Below are positions 56,205 through 64,000 of a stretch of 64,000 nucleotides of DNA, piece by piece. The notes below the pieces were generated by a model. The model was not told the DNA's origin. It was given only the letters and a program-made list of their open reading frames with translations, and did no database searches. Origin of the DNA: Myroides sp. NP-2 (GTDB taxonomy: Bacteria > Bacteroidota > Bacteroidia > Flavobacteriales > Flavobacteriaceae); assembly GCF_014145665.1 (NCBI RefSeq), contig NZ_JACHTD010000009.1:1-64000 (forward strand), written 5' to 3'. The translations under genes were made by a program, and so were the position numbers. The stretch's first letter is position 1. Each line of letters begins with the position of its first letter.

Positions 56205-56930
56205 TTAATTGAGTAAGTCTTGTCCATTTTCTTTTACATATCCAATTAATCCTTTAACTCCTTGTTTAATTAGTTCTTTTTTTGATTCGCTAAGAAACTC
56301 TCTAATAAACACAGTTCCTTGTTTGGCAATTTTTGCCCAAATTTTTGAAAGTTTTGAAACAACCCATTTTTTAGATTTTTTAGTTAAATTTTCTCTTAAT
56401 AGAAGAATTTCTTCTTTAATATCATTAACATCACTTGAATTACCTTCTGTTATGTAGTGAGAGAGCGTTTCATCTACTTTATTTAAATAATTGTCAAGAA
56501 TTAATATCTGTTTTGTGTTAAAAGGTATTTTATCTGCATCTTCATCAACTATTTCAAATTCAGTATAAAATTCTTCGCTAAAAGATTTGACAATTGGATC
56601 ATCAAAAAATGAATTTACCTCTTCATATTCATCAAGTATGTTTGTCCAGCTTTCAAATTGTTTGCTTAATTCTGAGATTTCTAACCAAGTGCCATAAACA
56701 CCATTGTTTTTATCGTTTTTAGGCGCTCTTTCCATATAAAATTGATAAGTCCCTCCATTACTTAATTGGTATCTTACGATCGTAAAATGAAATGAAGATT
56801 CTGAATCTATGTCAATTACTTTGAGTAAGTTGTCTTTGGGATCAACTACTTCAAATTTTTCTCCTATTAAATTTACGTATGGTTCTAAAGATTTTAAAAT
56901 AACCAAAGGAAGGTCTTTTTTTTTTCTCAT
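56205..56930 (-). CDS. Unknown protein with C-terminal amphipathic helices, next to ssrA
   Basis: A 241-residue protein. The N-terminal half is alpha/beta with EKFEVVDPKDNLLKVIDID; the C-terminal 60 residues (KKWVVSKLSKIWAKIAKQG and LSESKKELIKQGVKGLIGYV) form amphipathic helices that may contact the membrane. Codons are very AT-rich. No family recognised. It lies directly on the 3' side of ssrA, a common place for imported genes. Confidence 0.55.
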   Translation of the reverse strand: MRKKKDLPLVILKSLEPYVNLIGEKFEVVDPKDNLLKVIDIDSESSFHFTIVRYQLSNGGTYQFYMERAPKNDKNNGVYGTWLEISELSKQFESWTNILDEYEEVNSFFDDPIVKSFSEEFYTEFEIVDEDADKIPFNTKQILILDNYLNKVDETLSHYITEGNSSDVNDIKEEILLLRENLTKKSKKWVVSKLSKIWAKIAKQGTVFIREFLSESKKELIKQGVKGLIGYVKENGQDLLN

Positions 56931-57084
56931 ACTAAAAAGTGTTATTTAAAACGTATTGCTAATATACTATAGACTGATTTTATAATCTGATTATCTTTGG
57001 TTTCAAAGATAAACTAATCTAGACTTCAAAAGTTTAAAAAACAGAAACTATACAAAAACTATACAAACATTACCCATAAAAAAA

Positions 57085-57116
57085 AACAACCACCTGATAA
57101 TTAGGTGGTTGTTTTT
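57085..57116. terminator. Bidirectional terminator at the end of ssrA
   Basis: An 11-bp stem (57085-57095 with 57103-57113) is flanked by an A9 run on one side and T6 on the other. On the minus strand it ends the ssrA transcript. Confidence 0.9.
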
Positions 57117-57124
57117 TATTTCTG

Positions 57125-57518
57125 TGGAGTCGCCGAGAATCGAACTCGGGTCCAAACAAGCAATCAGAGAGCTTTCTACACGCTTAGTTTCAACTTGAAT
57201 TTTCGATCAGTAGCTTGGTTTGAAACAACCACTACTAACTTAGCCTCTAAGATTTCGGAAGATGTCCGAGACACTAACCTCCCTAGGTCTATTTTACGGT
57301 TCCCCTCAACAAAGCGCCATAAACCAAGGCTCTTAAGGAGAATCTAGCTCTTCCACCTGGTGGAAACTAAGGCAATCTTACTATGATTCAGATTATGCAG
57401 CTAAAGCGTAATTATTTTCGCCGTTTAAAAAGTTCGTTGCCTGATATTTACGAGCTAAACAACCACGCTCGACGTGCTTACTGACTAATTCCACTCGCTG
57501 TCAAAACCGATCGACCCC
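57125..57518 (-). ncRNA. ssrA: tmRNA
   Basis: The acceptor stem pairs 57512-57518 (5' GGGGTCG) with 57126-57132 (CGACTCC), and the T arm with GGTTCGATTC-like sequence is present (GAGTTCGATTCTCGG). The tag frame at 57393-57422 reads GENNYALAA then TAA; with the charged Ala this gives the Bacteroidota-type proteolysis tag. CCA is not encoded. The RNA rescues stalled ribosomes with SmpB. Its promoter is TTG / TAATTTTG on the minus strand (57544-57574). Confidence 0.95.
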
Positions 57519-57543
57519 TTGTAGACTTTGTTTTCAGAGATTG

Positions 57544-57574
57544 CAAAATTACAACTTAATATTAAACATTACAA
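57544..57574 (-). promoter_or_regulatory. ssrA promoter
   Basis: On the minus strand, TTG at 57572-57574 and TAATTTTG at 57544-57551 with a 20-bp spacer fit the Bacteroidota consensus. The start would give a short leader of about 19 nt before the mature 5' end. Confidence 0.6.
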
Positions 57575-57678
57575 CTTTTAAATGTTTAAAAAGTTGACTT
57601 TTTTGGATTACCAGAGAAATACAACTATATTTGCCACAACCAGCCTCAATTTAAAGAAACAACTAATTTATATATATT

Positions 57679-58884
57679 ATGAAAATTGGAATTATAAAGG
57701 AAAGAAAAAGTCCTCCTGATAGACGCGTTGTGTTTCCTCCTGATATTCTAGCAAAAGCCTTACAAACTTTTGATACCCTAGAAGCAGTAGTGGAACCCTC
57801 TGACATCAGAATCTTTCCTGACCAAGCCTATGCTGATAAAAACATTAGCCTAAGTGACGATTTGACGGATTGTGATGTTTTAGTAGGTGTAAAGGAGGTT
57901 CCCGTAGAGGCTTTGATCCCAAACAAAACATACTTTTTCTTCTCGCATACCATTAAAGAACAAGAGTATAACCGAAATATTCTCCAAACGTGTTTGGCTA
58001 AAAATATTCGCCTGATTGATCACGAAACTTTAGTGGATGAAAACAACAAAAGACTCATTGGCTTTGGACGTTATGCGGGTATTGTAGGAGCGTATAACAC
58101 TCTGAGAGCTTTTGGATTGAAATACGAGTTATTTAATCTGAAAAAAGCCGAACATATGTTGCACACAGAGGATCTAATTGCCCAATTAAAAAAGCAATTC
58201 TTCCCACCCATTAAAATCGCTGTAACAGGAAATGGAAAGGTAAGTCACGGAATCATGGAGATCTTAAATGGAATGAAAGCCAAAAAAGTATCGATTGATC
58301 ACTTCCTAACTCAAAAGTATGACCTACCTGTTTATACCCAACTAGAAGTCATGGATTACTACAAGCGCAAAGACGGTCAAGAAGCATCCAAAGCCGATTT
58401 TTACGCGAATCCAGAGCAATATGAAAGCAATTTCGAGCGCTTTACTAAAGTGACCGATGTATTGATAACCGGTCATTTCTTCAAACACGGATCACCAAAG
58501 ATCTTAACTAGAGATATGCTCAATGCCATCGACAACAAAATTAAAGTAGTTGGCGATGTTTCTTGCGATGTTGACCACGGTCCAATCGACTCCACCTTAC
58601 GCGCTTCTACAATTGCTGACCCTATCTATGGGTATCATCCAGGTAAACACGAAGAAGTAGCCTTTGATCATCCAGCAGCCATTACAGTAATGGCCATTGA
58701 CAATTTACCTTGCGAATTGCCAAAAGATGCTAGTGAAGGGTTTGGTGAAGTATTCTTAAACGCCATTTTACCCGCATTCTTCAACGGAGATAAAGACCAA
58801 ATTCTAGCTCGTGCAACCGTAACACAAAACGGAAAATTAACCGAGCGTTTTGCGTATTTACAAGAGTACGTCGACGGCAAATAA
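57679..58884 (+). CDS. NAD(P)-dependent saccharopine/alanine dehydrogenase-type enzyme
   Basis: A 401-residue cytosolic protein. It starts MKIGIIKERKSPPDRRVVF, the AlaDH/PNT N-terminal pattern with K-E-x-x-x-P-x-x-R-R-V, and has a Rossmann motif VTGNGKVSHGIMEI near residue 179. The C-terminal GDVSCDVDHGPIDSTLRAST and HPAAITVMAIDNLPCELP fit the lysine-forming saccharopine dehydrogenase (LYS1-like) branch. Whether it makes lysine, or acts on another 2-oxo acid, cannot be told. It stands alone divergent from ssrA. Confidence 0.78.
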   Translation: MKIGIIKERKSPPDRRVVFPPDILAKALQTFDTLEAVVEPSDIRIFPDQAYADKNISLSDDLTDCDVLVGVKEVPVEALIPNKTYFFFSHTIKEQEYNRNILQTCLAKNIRLIDHETLVDENNKRLIGFGRYAGIVGAYNTLRAFGLKYELFNLKKAEHMLHTEDLIAQLKKQFFPPIKIAVTGNGKVSHGIMEILNGMKAKKVSIDHFLTQKYDLPVYTQLEVMDYYKRKDGQEASKADFYANPEQYESNFERFTKVTDVLITGHFFKHGSPKILTRDMLNAIDNKIKVVGDVSCDVDHGPIDSTLRASTIADPIYGYHPGKHEEVAFDHPAAITVMAIDNLPCELPKDASEGFGEVFLNAILPAFFNGDKDQILARATVTQNGKLTERFAYLQEYVDGK

Positions 58885-59285
58885 ATACAATAAGTTATGG
58901 GATACTCTTAATACTTAATTGTTAAGAGTATGCCAAAATCAAATATTGTTTGAAAAATTCATAATAAAATAGTTTTACTCCGTATATTTGTTGCGAAATT
59001 TACAATCTCAAACGGAGGCGAATTAGGAATACTAAGGAAATAATTCTCATCTTTTGCGAATTTTTTTTTCATCTGTAAATTTGAATGAAAAATAAGTAAG
59101 ATTTGGCTATTTTTATTGCGTAGGTTCTGTTGTTTTCCACACGAAGAGCAAGTGTACAAAGACAATTACAGCGGATGCATCCTATGCAATCTATTGTATT
59201 TCCTCTTTTACGCCAAAAAAACTTCAACAACTAGAGATTGGCATTTCAATGACAAGCCAATAATTTAATTGTTCAAAATAAAACT
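58885..59285. other. Intergenic stretch with no supported gene
   Basis: About 400 bp. A short hairpin (TACTCTTAA with TTAAGAGTA, 58902-58931) may terminate the dehydrogenase transcript. Both strands have short frames with Cys residues around 59100-59265, but without start or known family. Promoter of the thioesterase lies in the last 60 bp. Confidence 0.4.
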
Positions 59286-59714
59286 ATGGAAGGTGAATTA
59301 ACAAGCAAGGAGCTGCGTATTCAAAAAAAAATTAAAGATTCTGAAACTCACGTATTCAGAACTGTATTTCCAGGGCAAACAAACCACCATGGCACGATGT
59401 TCGGTGGAGCTGTTTTAGCCATTATGGATGAAATTGCCTTTATGACCGCTACTCGCTTTTGCCGTAAACCAATTGTAACTGTTTCCAGTGATAAAATCGA
59501 TTTCAATCAACCGATTCCCGTAGGAACGCTAGTTGAACTTATCGGAACAGTTGTACGCGTAGGACGTACAAGTTTAGATGTACGTGTAGACGTATTTGTT
59601 GAAAGTATGTACAGAGAAGGCCGTGAAAAAGCAATTTCTGGTACTTTTACCCTGGTAGCGATTAACGAAAGTAAACGCCCTGTACCAGTCATGGATGAGA
59701 TAGAATCATTTTAG
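59286..59714 (+). CDS. Acyl-CoA thioesterase, hotdog fold (YciA/BACH type)
   Basis: A 142-residue hotdog protein with HVFRTVFPGQTNHHGTMFGG then AVLAIMDEIAF, carrying the catalytic Asn/His/Asp region of the YciA/BFIT group, and VSSDKIDFNQPIPVGTLVEL as the second strand pair. It releases free acids from acyl-CoA esters. It precedes oleate hydratase and 3-hydroxyacyl-CoA dehydrogenase genes, so a role in fatty acid turnover is likely, although a terminator separates it from them. Confidence 0.87.
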   Translation: MEGELTSKELRIQKKIKDSETHVFRTVFPGQTNHHGTMFGGAVLAIMDEIAFMTATRFCRKPIVTVSSDKIDFNQPIPVGTLVELIGTVVRVGRTSLDVRVDVFVESMYREGREKAISGTFTLVAINESKRPVPVMDEIESF

Positions 59715-59733
59715 ATTTTTCCGCATAAAAACA

Positions 59734-59770
59734 AAAAAAAGCTACTGTCAATCAGTAGCTTTTTTTGTTT
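59734..59770 (+). terminator. Intrinsic terminator after the thioesterase gene
   Basis: Stem 59734-59747 with 59753-59766, loop TCAAT, then a T-rich tail; A and T runs on both sides could make it work in both directions. Confidence 0.9.
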
Positions 59771-60110
59771 TTCCTAAACTTCACCTACTTTTTTATCCTC
59801 ATTCTCTTACCCTCGTTCAATCGAGTCCACCTAAATATAAATACAGGGTTAATTTGACAGATCTACAGCTGTTTAAGGGGATTCGAACTCAGCCCATGAT
59901 CTCAACTTTTTTTTGTGCTTTTTTGACGTATAATGGACTATTTAGGAACTGGGTAGTAGGAGGTTGCCCTTTTTTTTATAATTCAATTCAAAGGACAATT
60001 TGAGTTTCCGTTAAGTATTCGCATAAAATGGGATAACGCTAAATAAATCAAGTAATTATTTCACTAATTTAAAGGGATAATTAATTGTTTTACTATCAAA
60101 AAGCAAGCTT
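59771..60110. other. Intergenic stretch upstream of oleate hydratase
   Basis: About 340 bp without a gene. A fragment at 59878-59897 resembles the T-loop of a tRNA on the minus strand (GAGTTCGAATCCCC) but has no matching stem, so it is at best a tRNA remnant. The promoter of oleate hydratase must lie in the last 100 bp. Confidence 0.4.
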
Positions 60111-62063
60111 ATGAAAGCAGATCAAAAAAAAGAAAAACCTCCTTTCTCAGTAAGTTCAGATCGAGTTGTACATCAAGCCCCGAACAGCTACTTCGATTAC
60201 CCCAACCACCAGCCAGGCAAGAGTCTACCTTTTGCCGATCAATTGGGAAGCTACCAACAATACAGAGGGGTTCCGCCCCAAGACTTTTCCAAACACAAGG
60301 TGTACCTCATTGGAAGTGGCATCGCCACCTTATCCGCAGCCTTTTACTTTATACGGGATGGACAAATACCACCTGCACAGCTTGTTTTTTTAGAACAAGG
60401 TGGCGTAGACGGCGGATCCCTGGATGGAGCAGGGGATGCCCAAGGTGGTTATCTCGTTCGTGGAGGCCGTGAAATGGACGCAACCTACGAGAATGTATGG
60501 GATATTTTCCAACATATTCCCGCACTTGAACTCCCCAAACCCTATAGCGTACTCGATGAGTACCGCTTGCTAAACGATGGAGATCCCAATTATTCCCGCT
60601 CGCGTTTACTCCATCATCTAGGGCAAGTCAAAGCAATTACTTCCTTGGAATTAACCAAAAAAGACCAAAGAGCCCTGCTTAAACTTCTGCTCAAAAGAAA
60701 AGAAACCCTTGATGACCAAACCATTGATTCCTATTTTAAGACGTCCTTTTTTAAAAGCAACTTCTGGATGTTATGGCGCACCATGTTTGCCTTTCAACCC
60801 TGGCATAGCTTATTGGAGTTTAAACTCTACCTACACCGCTTTATCCACGCTATAGACGGAATGAAGGATTTCTCCTCCTTGGTATTTCCCAAATACAACC
60901 AATACGACACCTTTGTGCTGCCCCTTAAAAAATACTTAGAGGAGGAAGGAGTAACCTTTCAACACCATACGCTGGTAACCGCAGTAGAGGTGGAGATAGA
61001 GGAGGACAAGAAAACAGCAAAGAAAATAGTGCTAGAACAAGGTGGAATCCCAGGTGAAATCCCGCTACATCCAACGGATTTTGTTGTAATTACTGTGGGG
61101 TCCATGACGGAAGACACACGATATGGCAGCAATACAACCCCTCCAAACATTCACACGGATGACTCCATGGAAAGCAAAGGCAGCAACACGTCTAGTCCGG
61201 GATGGCAATTGTGGAGAAACTTAGCCGCACAATCGCCTGTTTTTGGTCAGCCTGCTAAATTTTACTCCTCCCTAAGGCAATCGGCTTGGGAATCTGCCAC
61301 CTTAACCTGTAAGCCCTCTCCACTCGTGGAAAAGCTAAAAACCTATACCGTCAACGATCCGTATTCGGGCAAAACCGCCACAGGCGGAATCGTTACCATC
61401 ACTGATTCCAATTGGCTTTTGAGTTTTACGTGCAACAGACAACCGCATTTTCCAAACCAACCAAAAGATGTTCTCGTACTTTGGCTCTATGCCTTGAATA
61501 TGTATACCCCAGGCGATTTTATCCCTAAAGCAATGCCTCAGTGCACCGGAAATGAGATTTTAGCCGAATTATGCCATCATCTCTCTCTTAGTGATAGGAT
61601 AGGAGAGATCCAAGCTAATACGATTGTACGCACCGCTTATATGCCTTATATCACCGCTATGTTTATGCCTCGTGCACAGGGAGATCGTCCTGATATTGTA
61701 CCAGAAGGCGCTGTAAATATCGGCCTAGTTGGTCAGTTTGTCGAAACTCCCAACGATGTCGTCTTTACAATGGAAAGTGCAGCGCGTACCGGTAGGCAAG
61801 CCGTCTATCAACTGCTAAAACTCAACAAACAGGTACCTGATATTGCACCCATGCAGTACGATATCCGCCATTTAATTAAAGCTGCCTATACCCTCAACGA
61901 CAACAAACCCTTTATTGGGGAACCCCTTTTAAGACGATTCTTACATGGAACGTATTACGAACAATTGCTCCTTAAAAGAGACAAAAAAAACAAGTCTTCT
62001 GATGCTCATTTCCGCATCGAATTAAAAAGAAGTGCGAACTGGTTTAAAAAGTTAGTTAATTAA
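60111..62063 (+). CDS. ohyA: Oleate hydratase
   Basis: A 650-residue FAD enzyme of the MCRA family that adds water to oleic acid to give 10-hydroxystearate. Typical marks are [23 protein letters not shown] for FAD binding, [23 protein letters not shown] with the catalytic Glu, and [25 protein letters not shown]. The late [24 protein letters not shown] is also characteristic. The enzyme acts at the membrane surface and detoxifies host unsaturated fatty acids in some bacteria. 3-Hydroxyacyl-CoA dehydrogenase follows 49 bp later. Confidence 0.94.
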   Translation: MKADQKKEKPPFSVSSDRVVHQAPNSYFDYPNHQPGKSLPFADQLGSYQQYRGVPPQDFSKHKVYLIGSGIATLSAAFYFIRDGQIPPAQLVFLEQGGVDGGSLDGAGDAQGGYLVRGGREMDATYENVWDIFQHIPALELPKPYSVLDEYRLLNDGDPNYSRSRLLHHLGQVKAITSLELTKKDQRALLKLLLKRKETLDDQTIDSYFKTSFFKSNFWMLWRTMFAFQPWHSLLEFKLYLHRFIHAIDGMKDFSSLVFPKYNQYDTFVLPLKKYLEEEGVTFQHHTLVTAVEVEIEEDKKTAKKIVLEQGGIPGEIPLHPTDFVVITVGSMTEDTRYGSNTTPPNIHTDDSMESKGSNTSSPGWQLWRNLAAQSPVFGQPAKFYSSLRQSAWESATLTCKPSPLVEKLKTYTVNDPYSGKTATGGIVTITDSNWLLSFTCNRQPHFPNQPKDVLVLWLYALNMYTPGDFIPKAMPQCTGNEILAELCHHLSLSDRIGEIQANTIVRTAYMPYITAMFMPRAQGDRPDIVPEGAVNIGLVGQFVETPNDVVFTMESAARTGRQAVYQLLKLNKQVPDIAPMQYDIRHLIKAAYTLNDNKPFIGEPLLRRFLHGTYYEQLLLKRDKKNKSSDAHFRIELKRSANWFKKLVN

Positions 62064-62112
62064 CTGTCTTTGTTGTACATTTAAGTAAACCTTTATATCA
62101 AAAAAACAAAAA

Positions 62113-63012
62113 ATGATGCAAATTAAAAATGTAACTGTTGCGGGAAGCGGTGTTTTAGGTTATCAAATAGCCTTTCAATCGGCCTTTAAGGGATTTAATG
62201 TAACGGTATACGACCTAAGTCCAGATGCAATCGAAAACGCCAAAAAGAAGTTTGACGTACTCAGCGCCAAATACGCTCAGGATTTAGCTGCCACGCCTGA
62301 ACAATTGGCGCAGACTAAAGCGAATTTGTCTTATTCGAGCGACTTAAAACAAGCAACAGCTCATGCTGATTTACTAATTGAAGCTGTTCCTGAAAACCTG
62401 AAAATAAAAATTGGCTTTTACAACCAATTGGCGGAAGTAGCACCAGCACACACGATTTTTGCAACCAATTCATCTACCTTACTACCTAGTCAAATTGCAG
62501 AAGCAACAAAAAGACCCAAACAGTTTTTAGCGCTGCATTTTGCCAATGATATTGGCACGCACAATACTGCTGAGATCATGGGGCACGCGCAAACGGATCC
62601 GCATATTTTTAATCAAATCGTCGAATTTGCAAGCGCAATCGGCATGATTCCGTTGCCATTGCACAAGGAACAACCAGGATACATCTTAAACACCCTATTG
62701 GTTCCTTTGTTAGATGCTGCAACAGAACTCCTAGTAAAAGAGGTAGCGGATGCACCAACTATAGACAAGACCTGGATGGTCGCAACCGGAGCTCCAATAG
62801 GTCCCTGCGGAATTCTCGATATAATCGGAATTACAACGGCCTACAATATCATCAAAATGAGCGCAGATGCAACCAAAGATCCTCTGAAACTCAAAACAGC
62901 TGCATACTTAAAAACAGCGTTTCTGGATCAAAATAAACTAGGCGTGGGAACAGGGGAAGGATTCTATACCTATCCAAACCCTGCTTTTAAAGACCCGAAT
63001 TTCTTAAAGTAA
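62113..63012 (+). CDS. 3-Hydroxyacyl-CoA dehydrogenase (3-hydroxybutyryl-CoA type)
   Basis: A 299-residue stand-alone 3-hydroxyacyl-CoA dehydrogenase. The Rossmann motif is VAGSGVLGYQIAFQSA, the catalytic Ser-His pair lies in FATNSSTLLPS and LALHFANDI, and the C-terminal helical domain has GAPIGPCGILDIIG. It oxidises 3-hydroxyacyl-CoA with NAD. The substrate could be a short-chain hydroxyacyl-CoA from beta oxidation. It follows oleate hydratase and ends at a strong bidirectional terminator. Confidence 0.88.
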   Translation: MMQIKNVTVAGSGVLGYQIAFQSAFKGFNVTVYDLSPDAIENAKKKFDVLSAKYAQDLAATPEQLAQTKANLSYSSDLKQATAHADLLIEAVPENLKIKIGFYNQLAEVAPAHTIFATNSSTLLPSQIAEATKRPKQFLALHFANDIGTHNTAEIMGHAQTDPHIFNQIVEFASAIGMIPLPLHKEQPGYILNTLLVPLLDAATELLVKEVADAPTIDKTWMVATGAPIGPCGILDIIGITTAYNIIKMSADATKDPLKLKTAAYLKTAFLDQNKLGVGTGEGFYTYPNPAFKDPNFLK

Positions 63013-63045
63013 GACGATATTCATGTTGGGTATTCACCCCTATAA

Positions 63046-63097
63046 AACAGTAAAAAGTCCGTATAAACCCCTGGGTTTATACGGACTTTTTACTGTT
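63046..63097. terminator. 25-bp perfect stem, bidirectional terminator
   Basis: Arms 63046-63070 and 63073-63097 are perfectly complementary, so the hairpin core is flanked by A-rich and T-rich pairs inside the stem. It separates convergent genes and should stop transcription from both sides. Confidence 0.9.
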
Positions 63098-63154
63098 AAA
63101 CCTTTACTTTAATTAATATTATGTAAAACACATAATTTCAGTAATTTATATAGG

Positions 63155-63994
63155 TTAAATACTTGATTTTGTCATGCGGTCATTACCCATTAAATCTCGA
63201 CCTAACTCCGTCTGTTTAAAACCGATACCCTCTAGTAGTTCAACCATTTCTTTGCCTAAATATTGATTGATTTCATAGAACAAAAAACCACCTGGCTTTA
63301 GTTGTGCTTTGGCCAATGAACCAATTTTTCGATAGAAGATAAGAGGATCGTGATCAGCTACAAATAAGGCGGTATGCGGTTCATAATCCATGACGTTCTT
63401 TTTGATTTCTACTTTTTCCAATTCGCGTATATAGGGCGGATTAGACACAATGATATCATAGGCATCGTCCAATTGGTTTAAGGCAAGTACATCTTCTTGT
63501 AAGAAGTTAACTGTAACACCTAAAGCATTGGCATTTCGCTTGGCAACGGCCAAAGCAGCCGCAGAAATATCCAATACGGTCACCTGACTCTTAGGGAGTT
63601 CTTTGGCCAATGTCAAACCAATACACCCACTACCAGTACCAATATCTAAAATGCGAATGGGTTGATCTACAGCAACAGATGCAATAATCCACGCTACTAA
63701 TTCCTCCGTCTCGGGGCGGGGAATAAGGGTATGCGCATTGACTTCAAATGTATAGCCGTAAAAATGGGCTTTACCAAAAATTTGTTGCACAGGCTTTTCT
63801 TGTAGGAGTTGACCTAAAACCGTCAACCAAGCATCGGATTGTGTGGTCTCTAACCCGGGATTCATCAGTAAATCAATACGTGTTTTTCCCTCGAGTTCTT
63901 CCAAGCAGATAAGGAACAACTGTCGCGCTTCTAACTCGTCATAAATGGGAGTTAACTCCGCTATAAACTGGTCTTGTAGTAATTTTATCAGCAT
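63155..63994 (-). CDS. prmC: Peptide chain release factor glutamine N5-methyltransferase
   Basis: A 279-residue methyltransferase that modifies the GGQ glutamine of release factors. The SAM-binding motif is ILDIGTGSGCIGLTLA near residue 117, and the substrate motif NPPYI near residue 187 is diagnostic together with IPRPETEELVAWI. The N-terminal helical domain fits PrmC. It starts at ATG 63992-63994, 6 bp from the window edge, so any upstream partner is unseen. Confidence 0.92.
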   Translation of the reverse strand: MLIKLLQDQFIAELTPIYDELEARQLFLICLEELEGKTRIDLLMNPGLETTQSDAWLTVLGQLLQEKPVQQIFGKAHFYGYTFEVNAHTLIPRPETEELVAWIIASVAVDQPIRILDIGTGSGCIGLTLAKELPKSQVTVLDISAAALAVAKRNANALGVTVNFLQEDVLALNQLDDAYDIIVSNPPYIRELEKVEIKKNVMDYEPHTALFVADHDPLIFYRKIGSLAKAQLKPGGFLFYEINQYLGKEMVELLEGIGFKQTELGRDLMGNDRMTKSSI

Positions 63995-64000
63995 AGTTTA

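Noticed and set aside
59118..59267. Plus-strand Cys-rich frame before the thioesterase
   Set aside because: No ATG and no family. A minus-strand frame over part of the same region also shows a CxxC, so neither can be preferred.
59878..59905. tRNA T-loop-like sequence on the minus strand
   Set aside because: The bases on both sides do not pair and no anticodon arm or acceptor stem fits; chance likeness or old remnant.
1..64000. CRISPR arrays, rRNA and intact tRNA genes
   Set aside because: No spaced direct repeats of CRISPR type and no rRNA or complete tRNA cloverleaf was seen on reading both strands; the 7-bp array at the left end has no spacers.

Overview
The window looks like a chromosomal segment of a Flavobacteriia member (Bacteroidota). 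Evidence is a SusC/SusD pair, a giant surface protein with fibronectin, GEVED and MBG-type repeats ending in a type IX secretion sorting domain, outer-membrane and lipoprotein signals, low GC, and promoters of the TTG-N18-TAnnTTTG type (clear upstream of dnaX, the S41 peptidase gene and the tmRNA gene). A Myroides-like genus fits the gene set, but that is inference only.

Layout. 1-4.96 kb: edge of an IS3-type transposase, a heptamer tandem repeat, M42 peptidase, DUF4294 protein, dnaX with a -1 frameshift site on an A10 run, and cvfB. 4.98-5.16 kb: a probable structured small RNA with its own terminator. 5.65-14.8 kb: one long operon joining the methylcitrate cycle (prpB, prpC, prpD) to the distal valine pathway (mmsA, acyl-CoA dehydrogenase, 3-hydroxyisobutyryl-CoA hydrolase, mmsB, enoyl-CoA hydratase). 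Valine-derived propionyl-CoA can thus be made and consumed by one transcription unit. 14.8-18.2 kb: ddh, a lipoprotein, an S41 peptidase. 18.2-22.0 kb: an uncharacterised five-gene minus-strand cluster of three DUF2589-type paralogues, a zinc-ribbon protein and a peptidoglycan-binding M15 peptidase, divergent from a LuxR-type response regulator. 22.1-25.7 kb: an AraC regulator gene broken by an in-frame TAG, two GNAT acetyltransferases, a Crp/Fnr regulator and a siderophore-interacting-type flavoreductase.

26-32.7 kb: the giant T9SS protein and a co-oriented outer-membrane barrel protein. 32.9-42.5 kb: small accessory genes (mini membrane peptide, Crp/Fnr, DUF2200, DUF1801, lipocalins, GNAT, DUF6713-like, and an FAD monooxygenase fused to a DnaJ-type zinc finger) and a long stretch with a 92-nt inverted repeat and alternative hairpins. 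42.7-45.9 kb: a very AT-rich block with an unknown protein built of repeated modules, divergent from a reverse transcriptase that looks like a defence-associated (DRT/UG-type) enzyme. 46.1-49 kb: an Imm26-like protein and an exported HExxH metalloprotease. 49.3-55.2 kb: an exported phosphodiesterase/alkaline-phosphatase-superfamily enzyme with SusC and SusD. 55.2-57 kb: small hypothetical genes, one frameshifted, on the 3' side of ssrA. 57.1-64 kb: ssrA, a saccharopine/alanine dehydrogenase-type enzyme, an acyl-CoA thioesterase, oleate hydratase, 3-hydroxyacyl-CoA dehydrogenase and prmC.

The best candidates for an undescribed system are the DUF2589/zinc-ribbon/M15 cluster (18.2-21.0 kb) and the reverse transcriptase with its 420-bp leader and divergent repeat-module partner (42.7-45.9 kb). 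All identifications rest on reading motifs by eye; no database search was run.
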